Assembly: GCA_945877405.1 (NCBI GenBank)
Contig: CAMCSA010000008.1
Location: 1 to 61,692 of the forward strand
From: an uncultured Erysipelotrichaceae bacterium
GTDB lineage: Bacteria > Bacillota_I > Bacilli_A > Erysipelotrichales > Erysipelotrichaceae
DNA length: 61,692 nucleotides
Direction of reading: 5' to 3'
This document shows, piece by piece, positions 27,403 to 35,656 of the stretch. Below the pieces are notes generated by a model, which saw only the letters and a program-made list of their open reading frames with translations, was not told the origin of the DNA and searched no databases. The first letter of the stretch is position 1; the number at the start of each line of letters is the position of its first letter. A program made the position numbers and the translations under genes.

Positions 27403-28289
27403 TCAGCTGAGTGATAACTTCAGTTCTTCTCTGATTGCGTCAAGCTTGTTCTGCGATAATCCAAGACGACTTACAATCTGTTTATCCGTCTTGGCGAGCT
27501 CAATCAGATTGAAAACAACCGTTTTCAGGCTATTTCTTTCTGCTTCGTATCTTTCTTTGATTTCTTCGTAGTTCTTTCTGTCCATGGAACGTTCTTCTTC
27601 AAATCTCTTTCTATCCGCTATACGTTCTTCTTCCACTGTTGCATTCTGTTTTAAAAGTTCATCGATGTAATCTCTGAGTGTCATTTCCATAACTAATCTG
27701 CCTCCTTCTGTCATTTTGAGTTCCATTGCCCGTTATCTGAATTCTGGAATCACCATCTTCTTTGGATCCGATTCATAAAGGTCATGATACAGAATTCCAA
27801 GTCCAGTATTTGTATTTTTACTGTCTGGCGTAATAAACCTGATCGCAAATCCGTTTCTGACCGGTTCTGGCTCCTTCAAATCATAAGGAACGTAGCTGGC
27901 AAATACAATGCACATAGCCTTGATTTCCTTCTGCAGTAAACTATCTGACACATACAGGTTATCCGCAAGGTTTCCAACATGGATATACAGTGTATGTGCA
28001 GTACGCGCGTTAGATTCATTGAATTCAACATCAAAGATTCTTCCATCCGCTGTATGAACGATCAGATCCGCAGATCCAACCGAATGATCACTGCGCAGGT
28101 ACTTTCTTCCATTCATACAGTTGACAACCTGCAGACTCACATCATCCATCACGATCTGAAGCAGTTTCTGGATTGTCTTTTGGTCTGGAAAAGAATACAC
28201 GTATAATCGTCATATCTGTTGGTCTAACTTCATGGGCGAGTTTTTGATAATCTGTGGTGTCATAATGCGATTTTGCAAAGATGATTTTT
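27403..28289 (-). pseudogene. Decayed Rpn/PD-(D/E)XK nuclease family transposase
   Basis: Pieces of one gene. A short first piece starts at 28289 (MPEKSSLQNRIMTPQ) and stops near 28204. The nuclease core follows in another frame to 27733 (GSADLIVHTADGRIFDVEF, NLADNLYVSD, KAMCIVFASYVPYDL). An in-frame stop then separates it from the C-terminal Glu/Arg-rich helix at 27726-27403 (EERIADRKRFEEERSM and a LAKTDKQIVSRLGLSQNKL tail). Family members are usually about 300 residues in a single frame, and the N-terminal third is largely missing here. It is a remnant near the tRNA-bounded segment. Confidence 0.65.
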
Positions 28290-28427
28290 CAGGCATTTAA
28301 AAGCCTCCCTTCGTATATTGTTATTACCGGTTTTTCCACAGATCATACAAAAAAATATCTGATTTCTGAAAAAATGTTATTGGATCTCAAAAAAGAATTC
28401 GACTGAAAATAAAAAATGAAAAAACTG

Positions 28428-28456
28428 TTGCATCCATCTGTATGCCATGGTATATT
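28428..28456 (+). promoter_or_regulatory. Promoter of second tRNA-Glu
   Basis: TTGCAT (28428-28433) and TATATT (28451-28456), 17-base spacing. From the -10 region on, the sequence matches the promoter of the first tRNA-Glu at 21254. Confidence 0.6.
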
Positions 28457-28543
28457 ATTTGAGCACTTGGCGAGTTGGTGAAGCGGCTTAACACACCGCC
28501 CTTTCACGGCGGCATTCACGGGTTCGAATCCCGTACTCGTCAC
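28448..28543 (+). repeat. Direct repeat around tRNA-Glu, right copy
   Basis: Partner of the repeat at 21251-21346, same orientation. The enclosed segment carries tRNA-Trp, the glucoside genes, the Wzz/BY-kinase/LCP trio, an orphan IS end and a decayed transposase. Confidence 0.85.
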
Positions 28544-28545
28544 CA
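28469..28545 (+). tRNA. tRNA-Glu (anticodon TTC), second copy
   Basis: Identical tRNA body to 21272-21345, but here the 3' CCA is encoded (28543-28545). A strong terminator follows at 28552. Confidence 0.95.
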
Positions 28546-28551
28546 TTGGAA

Positions 28552-28579
28552 AAGATCATCCTTGGATGGTCTTTTTTTT
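28552..28579 (+). terminator. Terminator after second tRNA-Glu
   Basis: AGATCATCC and GGATGGTCT form a stem followed by TTTTTTT. It is unrelated in sequence to the terminator behind the first tRNA pair. Confidence 0.8.
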
Positions 28580-28620
28580 GTCGTCATGCTCCTGTATGAT
28601 AGTAGGACAGGAGATATACT

Positions 28621-30594
28621 ATGAAATCTGAAATTAATGTAAATGATATTATTCTATTAATGCCAGGTCTTTTTTATGATATGGATAATTATATTCGCGT
28701 AACAAAAGTGAAGGGAAAGAAGATCTATGGAGCATCTTTGTCTTTAACATCGCAGTACGATATAAAAGAACCTGTTCCACTGGACGAAATAAGAGAATGT
28801 TTCCCTCCATTTACAATTACCTCTCAACAGGTCGAGGATATTATCTGTGGAAAGATTACGGTGGATGATCTGTTACAGCCATTTCCAGTTTACTGTTTTC
28901 AATACAATCCACAGGATAAAATCATCGTAACACCTGAGCAGATGCTTCAGGGGCTCAATGAAGTACTGGAGCTGGATGAGAAAATTGAGCTGACCGAATA
29001 CCTTGAATTCCTTTCTTTTGGAAAAGGCAGATTCTATGATCTGGTTGATATTAAGAAAGTCAATGGTGGTATCCGTTTCCTTCCGGATAAACTCGAACCG
29101 ATCAGTGAGATTCTGGATGATCTGCACCTTATTGATAATGAGAATGATATGCATGACTTTCTGGATTTCCTGGATGAAGATGAAGATGACTCTATTCCTC
29201 CCGTTTTTTCAGATATCTATGATGATGCATATTCTCTGAAATCTGCTTTGGAAGAACTGATTGAAACAATGTCTCTTCCGGTTGAAGAAAGAGAATATGA
29301 AGACGAAGAGATTGCGGAAATGTTAGATCATTATCTGGAACCGAGAGTTGCTGAAGATGCAAGTGATGCAGAAATCCGATTTGTCAGAAAACTTGTTGAA
29401 GAAGCGATTGATCATGACGATATTACCGGTATGGTGATTAAGGGCAGAGCATGTGCGGGTGGCTCAAGGCTGTATGATTGTGACTGGTTTGAAGCTGAAG
29501 AGCTGTTCTTAAAGGCATATGAAATGACTCACTCTCCAGCAAATGCGATTGATCTTGGATTACTGTACAGTGCTGGTCATACAACCGGTGGTGTACCAGA
29601 TCTGGAAAAAGCATTTTTCTATCTTTGTATTGCAGATCATCTCAGCATGCCTGCTGCCAGCCTGGAGCTGTGCAGACTGTACATGAATGAGAGTTTTAAG
29701 GGTTATAATCCGATGCTTGCATGTCTGAAGGCAGAAAAAGTATGTACAGATACCAGGGACACGTTTTTGATGGGACATGGACAGAGCTATTATCCGGATG
29801 CCATGTTACAGATGTCACAATGCCTGTGCGCGCTACCACCACATCTGCATGATATGTACCATACTGTCAGATGTACGATGATTGCCTTATTCGCTGCACG
29901 TCTGAAAAGCCTGAGTGGCGAAAATGAAAATAATGATCGCATCGTATCTCAGGCACAGCATATGCTTGATCATGTGCTGGACACACTGGATGAAGATGAA
30001 CTGGAAGGTACGGAATTTGACTCCATTGAACAGCTGCTTTCTACTGTCACATCATCTAATGTTGTATTGCATTTCAAGGGAAAAAGAGGCAGGAACGGCA
30101 CCTGGAAAATCACTGTCAGACATATGGAACATGAAGGAGATGCCTATACACGCAGATTCTTCCTGGCATTACCGGAATATGGCTTTACAGGCTTTACCGA
30201 TAAGCTGATCATCCGTGGTGAGGAGCTGCTAGATGCATATGTGGAAGATGAATGGGAGGATGAGTTTGACGTGTATGTCGATGATGTCAGGGATACGACA
30301 CTTTACTATGGTGGACGTGAAGTCCTTGATCTGGTTGGAACCCTGACGATAGGAAGACCGGAATTACCAAAAAACAAGAGGCATATGATGGCAGATGTGT
30401 CTGATGATATACCTGGAGCAACCCTGGAATGTATATGCAGTTCCACATCCATCTGTGTAGGAGACAAGGTGGAAGTTATATCTGAAGATATGAAGATGGA
30501 AGAAGGTATTGTGGAAGCTGTTTACTGGAAAAACGACTGGGAACTGTCACATACCCCAGATGACTATCTGCATGTAAAAAAATTGAGTAACTGA
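28621..30594 (+). CDS. Large acidic protein with Sel1-like repeats
   Basis: A 657-residue cytoplasmic protein without signal peptide or membrane helix. The N-terminal part (about 1-150) is a beta-rich domain followed by a very acidic stretch (FLDEDEDDS). The middle (about 280-400) looks like Sel1/TPR-type repeats: WFEAEELFLKAYEMTHSPANAIDLGLLY and LEKAFFYLCIADHLSMPAASLELCRLYM. The C-terminal part has beta elements (VVLHFKGKRGRNGTWKITVRHM; GDKVEVISEDMKMEEGIVEAVYW). I do not recognise a named family. The ATG at 28621 has AGGAGA upstream. Protein-protein scaffolding is the only role the repeats suggest. Confidence 0.7.
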   Translation: MKSEINVNDIILLMPGLFYDMDNYIRVTKVKGKKIYGASLSLTSQYDIKEPVPLDEIRECFPPFTITSQQVEDIICGKITVDDLLQPFPVYCFQYNPQDKIIVTPEQMLQGLNEVLELDEKIELTEYLEFLSFGKGRFYDLVDIKKVNGGIRFLPDKLEPISEILDDLHLIDNENDMHDFLDFLDEDEDDSIPPVFSDIYDDAYSLKSALEELIETMSLPVEEREYEDEEIAEMLDHYLEPRVAEDASDAEIRFVRKLVEEAIDHDDITGMVIKGRACAGGSRLYDCDWFEAEELFLKAYEMTHSPANAIDLGLLYSAGHTTGGVPDLEKAFFYLCIADHLSMPAASLELCRLYMNESFKGYNPMLACLKAEKVCTDTRDTFLMGHGQSYYPDAMLQMSQCLCALPPHLHDMYHTVRCTMIALFAARLKSLSGENENNDRIVSQAQHMLDHVLDTLDEDELEGTEFDSIEQLLSTVTSSNVVLHFKGKRGRNGTWKITVRHMEHEGDAYTRRFFLALPEYGFTGFTDKLIIRGEELLDAYVEDEWEDEFDVYVDDVRDTTLYYGGREVLDLVGTLTIGRPELPKNKRHMMADVSDDIPGATLECICSSTSICVGDKVEVISEDMKMEEGIVEAVYWKNDWELSHTPDDYLHVKKLSN

Positions 30595-30608
30595 ACAAAG
30601 GAGCTATT

Positions 30609-32363
30609 ATGAAACCGGAAAGAAAGATCAGCACAGGAAACCTTGCGCGGGTAATGTATATACTGGCAGTAGGTATGGTGATCATTCTGACTGGTTTTCT
30701 GTTATGTACCGATAATGTCATCCGTTATCAGGCAAGACAGTCAGATGGCTATCAGATACTGACTGATCTTGAAGACAGTCAGTATGAAGATGAAAGTGCA
30801 CCGATCGGGATTGTACAGGACCATTCCTTCATTTATGAAGGAGATGGGGATACATTGGCGTTTTATACTGTCCATCAGTATGTGGAAGTATGGATGGAAG
30901 ATACACTGATCTACAGCCTGAAACCTGGTGATGGTACATGTATTGAGACGATCGGGTCCAACTGGAATGTTCTGTCTTTGACAGATCAGGATCATGGAAA
31001 ACGGATTACAATCCGAATTATGCCTGTTTATCGCAGTTTTATCAGCAGACAGGTGGACTTCCTGCTTGGGGATGGGATGGAAATCTATGCGGACAGGCTG
31101 ATGATGGATATGCCGCAGATTGTATTGAGCATTGCGGCGATCATCATCGGTGTTCTGTTTATCGCAACGGGTATTTACATGAACATGCGTCAGGATCAGG
31201 AGCAGAATGTACTGTATCTTGGAATGTTTTCTCTGATGCTTGGAATATGGCGTATCTGTGATACAAGGTTTACTCCATTTGTATCACAGGATCGTACTGT
31301 GCTGATGTTCTATTTTTCTGTACTGATGTTAATGGTGGGGACATACCCGATTATCCAGATCGGTCGTAAAAATTCATCTGAACCACTGAAGATCATTATG
31401 GATGTATACTGCATCATTTCCTCATTAACCGCAATCATTCAGATCGGTCTGCAACTGGCTAGAATTGTGGACATCCGTGAATCATTGATGATAACGCATG
31501 TCTTGATTGCAATGACGGCAGTGATCATGGTGATCAATTACATACAAAGATGGAAAAACAACCGGAAAGGCTCATTTGTACCATCACTTCTGATTGTAGG
31601 TATCGTCGGTGATGTTATCCTGTTTTATGTCAGGCACACTTCATCCGGCCTGATATGTACGTTATCCGCATTGATCATATTCCTGATCACAGAAGGAATC
31701 TTTTCCACAATCAGACATTTTGAAAAGGAAAAGAAGATAGCCATGCAGGAAAGAGAGCTGATGGAAGGAAGAATCTCGACAATGATGTCGCAGATACGAC
31801 CGCATTTTGTATACAACACACTTGGCAGTATTGAACAGTTATGTGAAATTGATTCGAAAAAGGCACAACAGCTTGTCCATGATTTCTCATGTTATCTGCG
31901 AGGCTACTTTTCAGAGCTGGATCAGACTGCACTGATTCCTTTATCCAAAGAGATCAGTCATACCGAATACTACGCAAGTATTGAGAAGGTAAGATTTCCT
32001 GATATCGATATCGTCTTTGCGGTACAGTCTGATGATTTCCTTTTACCTGCTTTGACCATACAGCCACTTGTGGAAAATGCCATACGACATGGATTAATGA
32101 AGCGGAAACAGGGTGGTACAGTCATCGTCACAACCTGGCAGGATGAGCAGGCATGGTATGTACGGGTCAAAGATGACGGTGTTGGTTTTGATGTTGATCA
32201 GCTGCTGGATGAGCATGAACATATTGGCATCCGTAATATCAGAGAACGGCTTTCTCTTTTGTGTCATGCAATGGTGAATATTGAAAGTGAAATCGGAAAA
32301 GGAACGGAAGTAACTGTAATCATTCCGTTTGATGGAGGAAGAAATGAAAGTAATCGCAGTTGA
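30609..32363 (+). CDS. Sensor histidine kinase with extracellular domain and multi-pass sensor
   Basis: A 584-residue kinase. One N-terminal helix (about 13-33) precedes an outside domain of about 120 residues resembling 7TMR-DISM-type input domains. About seven helices (160-370) and a His_kinase/HATPase core follow, with the phospho-histidine in SQIRPHFVYNTLGSIEQ and ATP-site segments QPLVENAIRHGLMKRKQGG and KDDGVGF. AAAGGAG precedes the ATG. It overlaps the response regulator gene by 20 bases, forming a two-component pair. The ligand is unknown. Confidence 0.9.
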   Translation: MKPERKISTGNLARVMYILAVGMVIILTGFLLCTDNVIRYQARQSDGYQILTDLEDSQYEDESAPIGIVQDHSFIYEGDGDTLAFYTVHQYVEVWMEDTLIYSLKPGDGTCIETIGSNWNVLSLTDQDHGKRITIRIMPVYRSFISRQVDFLLGDGMEIYADRLMMDMPQIVLSIAAIIIGVLFIATGIYMNMRQDQEQNVLYLGMFSLMLGIWRICDTRFTPFVSQDRTVLMFYFSVLMLMVGTYPIIQIGRKNSSEPLKIIMDVYCIISSLTAIIQIGLQLARIVDIRESLMITHVLIAMTAVIMVINYIQRWKNNRKGSFVPSLLIVGIVGDVILFYVRHTSSGLICTLSALIIFLITEGIFSTIRHFEKEKKIAMQERELMEGRISTMMSQIRPHFVYNTLGSIEQLCEIDSKKAQQLVHDFSCYLRGYFSELDQTALIPLSKEISHTEYYASIEKVRFPDIDIVFAVQSDDFLLPALTIQPLVENAIRHGLMKRKQGGTVIVTTWQDEQAWYVRVKDDGVGFDVDQLLDEHEHIGIRNIRERLSLLCHAMVNIESEIGKGTEVTVIIPFDGGRNESNRS

Positions 32364-33132
32364 TGATGAACCATTGATGTTGTATGCACTCAATAAGGCA
32401 TTAAGCGCTTCAAAGGACGTGGAGTCCATCGTGTGTTTTTCCTGTGCGGCTGACAGCCTTGCATGGATTGAAGAGCATCCGGTGGATATGGTGTTCTGCG
32501 ATATTTCCATGCGTGGCATGGATGGAATGGAAATGGCAAGACAGATTCTGAAACTGCAGCCCGAATGCAGAATTGTATTCTGTACAGGGTATGAAGAATA
32601 TGCTTTGGCTGCCTTATGGATGCATGCCTCCGGGTATCTGCTCAAACCTGTTACAGAAGCCGATGTACAAAGAGAAATCGATTATGCGATGTCCATGATG
32701 GGAAAGAAAAGAAAATCGGTTATGATCCGTTGTTTTGGAACATTTGAAGTATTTGTGGATGATCATCCGATCTCTTTCCGGCGTTCCAGGACAAAAGAGC
32801 TGCTTGCCTTACTTGTTGACCATCAGGGTGCAGGCATGAAGTCAAGGGAAATCATTCCTGTTTTATGGCCACAGGAGTCAGATGAGACCAAAGCGCATAA
32901 TTATCTGCGCCAGCTGTTTCTGGATCTGAGAAAGGGGTTCGAGGAAGCGGGTGTAGAAGATGTTGTTCGTCAGAACAGCTATCAGTATACATTGAATCTT
33001 CAGATTATCAGCTGTGACTATTTTGAATATCTGAAAACCGGAACACCTGATTATAAAGGTGAATACATGAACCAGTATGCCTGGGCACAGGAAAAAAGAA
33101 ATCAGCTGGAGATTTTAAGGAAAAACGGATGA
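32344..33132 (+). CDS. Response regulator with SARP-like winged-helix output
   Basis: A 262-residue regulator: receiver domain (VIAVDDEPLMLYAL, phosphorylation Asp in DMVFCDISMRGMDGMEMA, conserved lysine in LLKPVTEADV), then a winged-helix domain of the SARP/OmpR-like type (IRCFGTFEVFVDDHPISFRRSRTKELLALLV, then a bacterial transcriptional activator-like tail). The ATG at 32344 has GGAGG and gives a normal receiver N-terminus; an ATG five codons earlier is also open. It overlaps the kinase gene, ensuring coupled expression. Confidence 0.88.
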   Translation: MKVIAVDDEPLMLYALNKALSASKDVESIVCFSCAADSLAWIEEHPVDMVFCDISMRGMDGMEMARQILKLQPECRIVFCTGYEEYALAALWMHASGYLLKPVTEADVQREIDYAMSMMGKKRKSVMIRCFGTFEVFVDDHPISFRRSRTKELLALLVDHQGAGMKSREIIPVLWPQESDETKAHNYLRQLFLDLRKGFEEAGVEDVVRQNSYQYTLNLQIISCDYFEYLKTGTPDYKGEYMNQYAWAQEKRNQLEILRKNG

Positions 33133-33172
33133 GCATGCCACTTTATGATGGTGGCGTCTCATCCGTTTTTTT
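33123..33172. terminator. Bidirectional terminator
   Basis: AAACGGATGAG (33123-33133) pairs with CTCATCCGTTT (33158-33168), with an inner GCCAC/GTGGC stem. T runs lie on the right and A runs on the left. It ends both the response regulator gene and the converging mutY, whose stop codon it contains. Confidence 0.85.
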
Positions 33173-34238
33173 CAGTTCGTAAAGCGTATGTATATGTGTA
33201 TGTACGGAAGGCGGAAGGTATTGGCAAATCAGCTAACTGCTTTGCATCAACAAGCAGGAAGTCATCTTTACAGAAGTCGGATGCATCCGCAACGATGATC
33301 TCATATGCCTTCATATGCCACTCCAGATGGGTAAAGATGTGTTTTGAAGAAGGAAGAGAATGAATGGAAAGTGGAAAGAAACCAAGTTCACCAGCTTTCT
33401 CGATTGCCTGTTTGCGGGAAAGGTGTTCATCCACACCATAGAATTCATACATACCGGCAAGCAGTCCGGTAGATGGCCGTTTATGAATCAGGAAACGGTC
33501 GGAATCCCGTATGATTAACAGTGTTCGATTCTGAATCGTTCTTTTACGCAATGGACTGCGGTAAGGAAGCTGTTTCCAGGAACCTGTTTTCATAGCCTTA
33601 CAATAGTGTTGCAGTGGGCACTTATAACAATGTGGTTCACCATTTGGCAGGCATACCGTTTCTCCTAGTTCCATGATTCCCTGATTGAAGGAGGAAACAA
33701 AGTGTGCATCACGGACTGTTGTAAACAGTGAGGAAATCATTTCTTCGATCATTGCCTTTGTAGAAGGATTGCGGACATCTTCTGTGATTTCAAACAGTCT
33801 TGCGATGACACGCATGACATTTCCATCCACTGCCGGTACCGGTATTCCAAAAGCAATCGAGCTGATTGCACCGGCTGTATATGGACCGATTCCAGGCAGT
33901 TTCAATAACTGCTCATAATCAGCCGGCAGCTTTCCACCATATTGTTCCATCAGTGTAATGGCACATCGATGAAGGTTGCGGGCACGGGTATAATATCCAA
34001 GTCCTTCCCATAAGCGCAGCAGTGTCTGCTCATCACATGCTGCCAAAGAAGCGATATCAGGTAATGTATTGTGAATCAGAATGTATTTTTCTCTGACAGC
34101 TTCAATCCTGGTCTGTTGCAGCATGATTTCAGAAAGCCATACATCATATGGATTACCTGTATCCCGCCATGGTAAGGGTCGTTTATTTGTGTCATACCAC
34201 TGTACTAAGCCTGTGGCAGCTTCTATGCTCAATTTCAT
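33159..34238 (-). CDS. mutY: A/G-specific adenine glycosylase
   Basis: DNA repair enzyme that removes adenine mispaired with 8-oxoguanine. The 359-residue protein has RPLPWRDTGNPYDVWLSEIMLQQTR, the helix-hairpin-helix LPGIGPYTAGAISSIAFG with catalytic aspartate in VDGNVMRVIARLF, an iron-sulfur cluster signature with cysteines in ETVCLPNGEPHCYKCPLQHYC, and a C-terminal NUDIX-like 8-oxoG recognition domain. The ATG at 34238 matches the family start. Transcribed alone, divergent from the lactonase gene. Confidence 0.95.
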   Translation of the reverse strand: MKLSIEAATGLVQWYDTNKRPLPWRDTGNPYDVWLSEIMLQQTRIEAVREKYILIHNTLPDIASLAACDEQTLLRLWEGLGYYTRARNLHRCAITLMEQYGGKLPADYEQLLKLPGIGPYTAGAISSIAFGIPVPAVDGNVMRVIARLFEITEDVRNPSTKAMIEEMISSLFTTVRDAHFVSSFNQGIMELGETVCLPNGEPHCYKCPLQHYCKAMKTGSWKQLPYRSPLRKRTIQNRTLLIIRDSDRFLIHKRPSTGLLAGMYEFYGVDEHLSRKQAIEKAGELGFFPLSIHSLPSSKHIFTHLEWHMKAYEIIVADASDFCKDDFLLVDAKQLADLPIPSAFRTYTYTYALRTEKNG

Positions 34239-34341
34239 GGATGTAATTGTAACAGAAATGGTGCAACTGTTCCATTTTCCGCAAAAAACACATCCTGACA
34301 GGAACAGTCATGATAGAATGCCTTCAGAGGATTTGATCTAT

Positions 34342-35565
34342 ATGAATCAGAATGAATATGTGTATATCGGTACGGTCAGAAATGGTGGCAGTATCAAAGG
34401 AAACGGGCAGGGTGTATATTGCCTGCAGGAATTACAGGATGGAAGTGTGGTTGAAAAGGATCTTCTGAAAGCTGACAGCATCAGCTTCATCTGTAAGGGA
34501 AATCACAATGTACTGTATGGTGTCAGTGAAACAAAAGACTTTACTGGGCTTAATGGTTCTGGTGGAGGTGTGGTATGTGTCAGATGTAATGAAGATGGAT
34601 CCTTATCATTATTGAACAGTTCCATCTCCTATGGCTCCAGACCATGTTATATCAGTATGTCCGACAGTGGGAAGTATGTGCTTGTTGCCAATCACGGCTC
34701 CCATACAACAGTCACATGTTCCTATCAGAAAATGGAAGATGGCAGCTATGGCCTTGTACGTGGATTTGATGAATCATCAGTTGCGTTGTTTGCCCTCAAT
34801 GAAGATGGTTCCATCGGTTGCCTGTGCGATTTATTCAAAATGGAAGGGAAAGGGTACTGGTGCCATGGTGGTGGGCAATCCACATCACATATTCATTGCG
34901 TTATTGAACATGGTGGAACTGTGGTTGCTTGTAATCGGGGAACCGATGAGATTGCAGTAGGAAAACTGGATGAAGGAAACGGAAAGCTCATCTTTTTATC
35001 AAAGTACCATGTACGCAATGGCTATGCACCAAGACATGCCGTATTCCATCCTTCACTTCCATTTGTATATGTTGTGTTTGAAAACTATCCATGTGCTGGG
35101 GTGTATCAGCTGCATGAAGATGGGACTTTATCAGAAAAGCAGATCATTGGAACAATGGAGCCATCCTTCTATGATGCTCATCCATTGCCTGTATTTGAAA
35201 AAAGGCACGCAGAGGAAAAAGAAGTCAATACGTGTGCCATGATGGATCATGCATTGCCGATGGGATCGGATCTGCATGTCACATCTGATGGTAGAATTCT
35301 GTATGTTTCCAGCAGGCATTTTACCGGCCAGGGAATGATCAGCGTGCATCGGATCGATGAAGATGGTACGCTGCATCTTTTACAGGTCAAGCGGTTATCC
35401 GGAAGTGATATCAGAGGCTTTACGATTGATGAAAAACAAAGACGGATCATTGCAGGAATCATGGATCACAATGTGATTGTAAGTGTGCCATATGAAGAAG
35501 ATGGAAGGCTGATGGAAGAAAAAAGTCTGCATTCAGTAAGTGCACCATCCTGCATCGTCATCTGA
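34342..35565 (+). CDS. Lactonase-family beta-propeller protein (6-phosphogluconolactonase-like)
   Basis: A 407-residue protein of the lactonase (seven-bladed beta-propeller, PF10282) family, members of which hydrolyse 6-phosphogluconolactone in the cytoplasm. Repeated blade motifs include YVYIGTVRNGGSIKGNGQGVYC, PCYISMSDSGKYVLVANHGS, YAPRHAVFHPSLPFVYVVFE and DLHVTSDGRILYVSSRH. The ATG at 34342 has AGAGGA about ten bases upstream; the longer open frame back to 34081 runs antisense to mutY and is unlikely. Slightly longer than usual because of inserted loops. Single gene. Confidence 0.82.
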   Translation: MNQNEYVYIGTVRNGGSIKGNGQGVYCLQELQDGSVVEKDLLKADSISFICKGNHNVLYGVSETKDFTGLNGSGGGVVCVRCNEDGSLSLLNSSISYGSRPCYISMSDSGKYVLVANHGSHTTVTCSYQKMEDGSYGLVRGFDESSVALFALNEDGSIGCLCDLFKMEGKGYWCHGGGQSTSHIHCVIEHGGTVVACNRGTDEIAVGKLDEGNGKLIFLSKYHVRNGYAPRHAVFHPSLPFVYVVFENYPCAGVYQLHEDGTLSEKQIIGTMEPSFYDAHPLPVFEKRHAEEKEVNTCAMMDHALPMGSDLHVTSDGRILYVSSRHFTGQGMISVHRIDEDGTLHLLQVKRLSGSDIRGFTIDEKQRRIIAGIMDHNVIVSVPYEEDGRLMEEKSLHSVSAPSCIVI

Positions 35566-35571
35566 ACTTTT

Positions 35572-35596
35572 TACCCTGAATTTCAGGGTATTTTTT
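35572..35596 (+). terminator. Terminator after lactonase gene
   Basis: TACCCTGAA-t-TTCAGGGTA followed by six T, seven bases after the stop codon. Confidence 0.85.
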
Positions 35597-35656
35597 ATCG
35601 GATTGAGAAAAAACGGTAATAAGTATACATGAGGGACCTTTGAAAGGAGGAAATTC

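Noticed and set aside
34081-34341. Upstream extension of the lactonase gene.
   Set aside because: It runs antisense through the start of mutY and adds 87 residues without resemblance to the family; the ATG at 34342 has a ribosome site.
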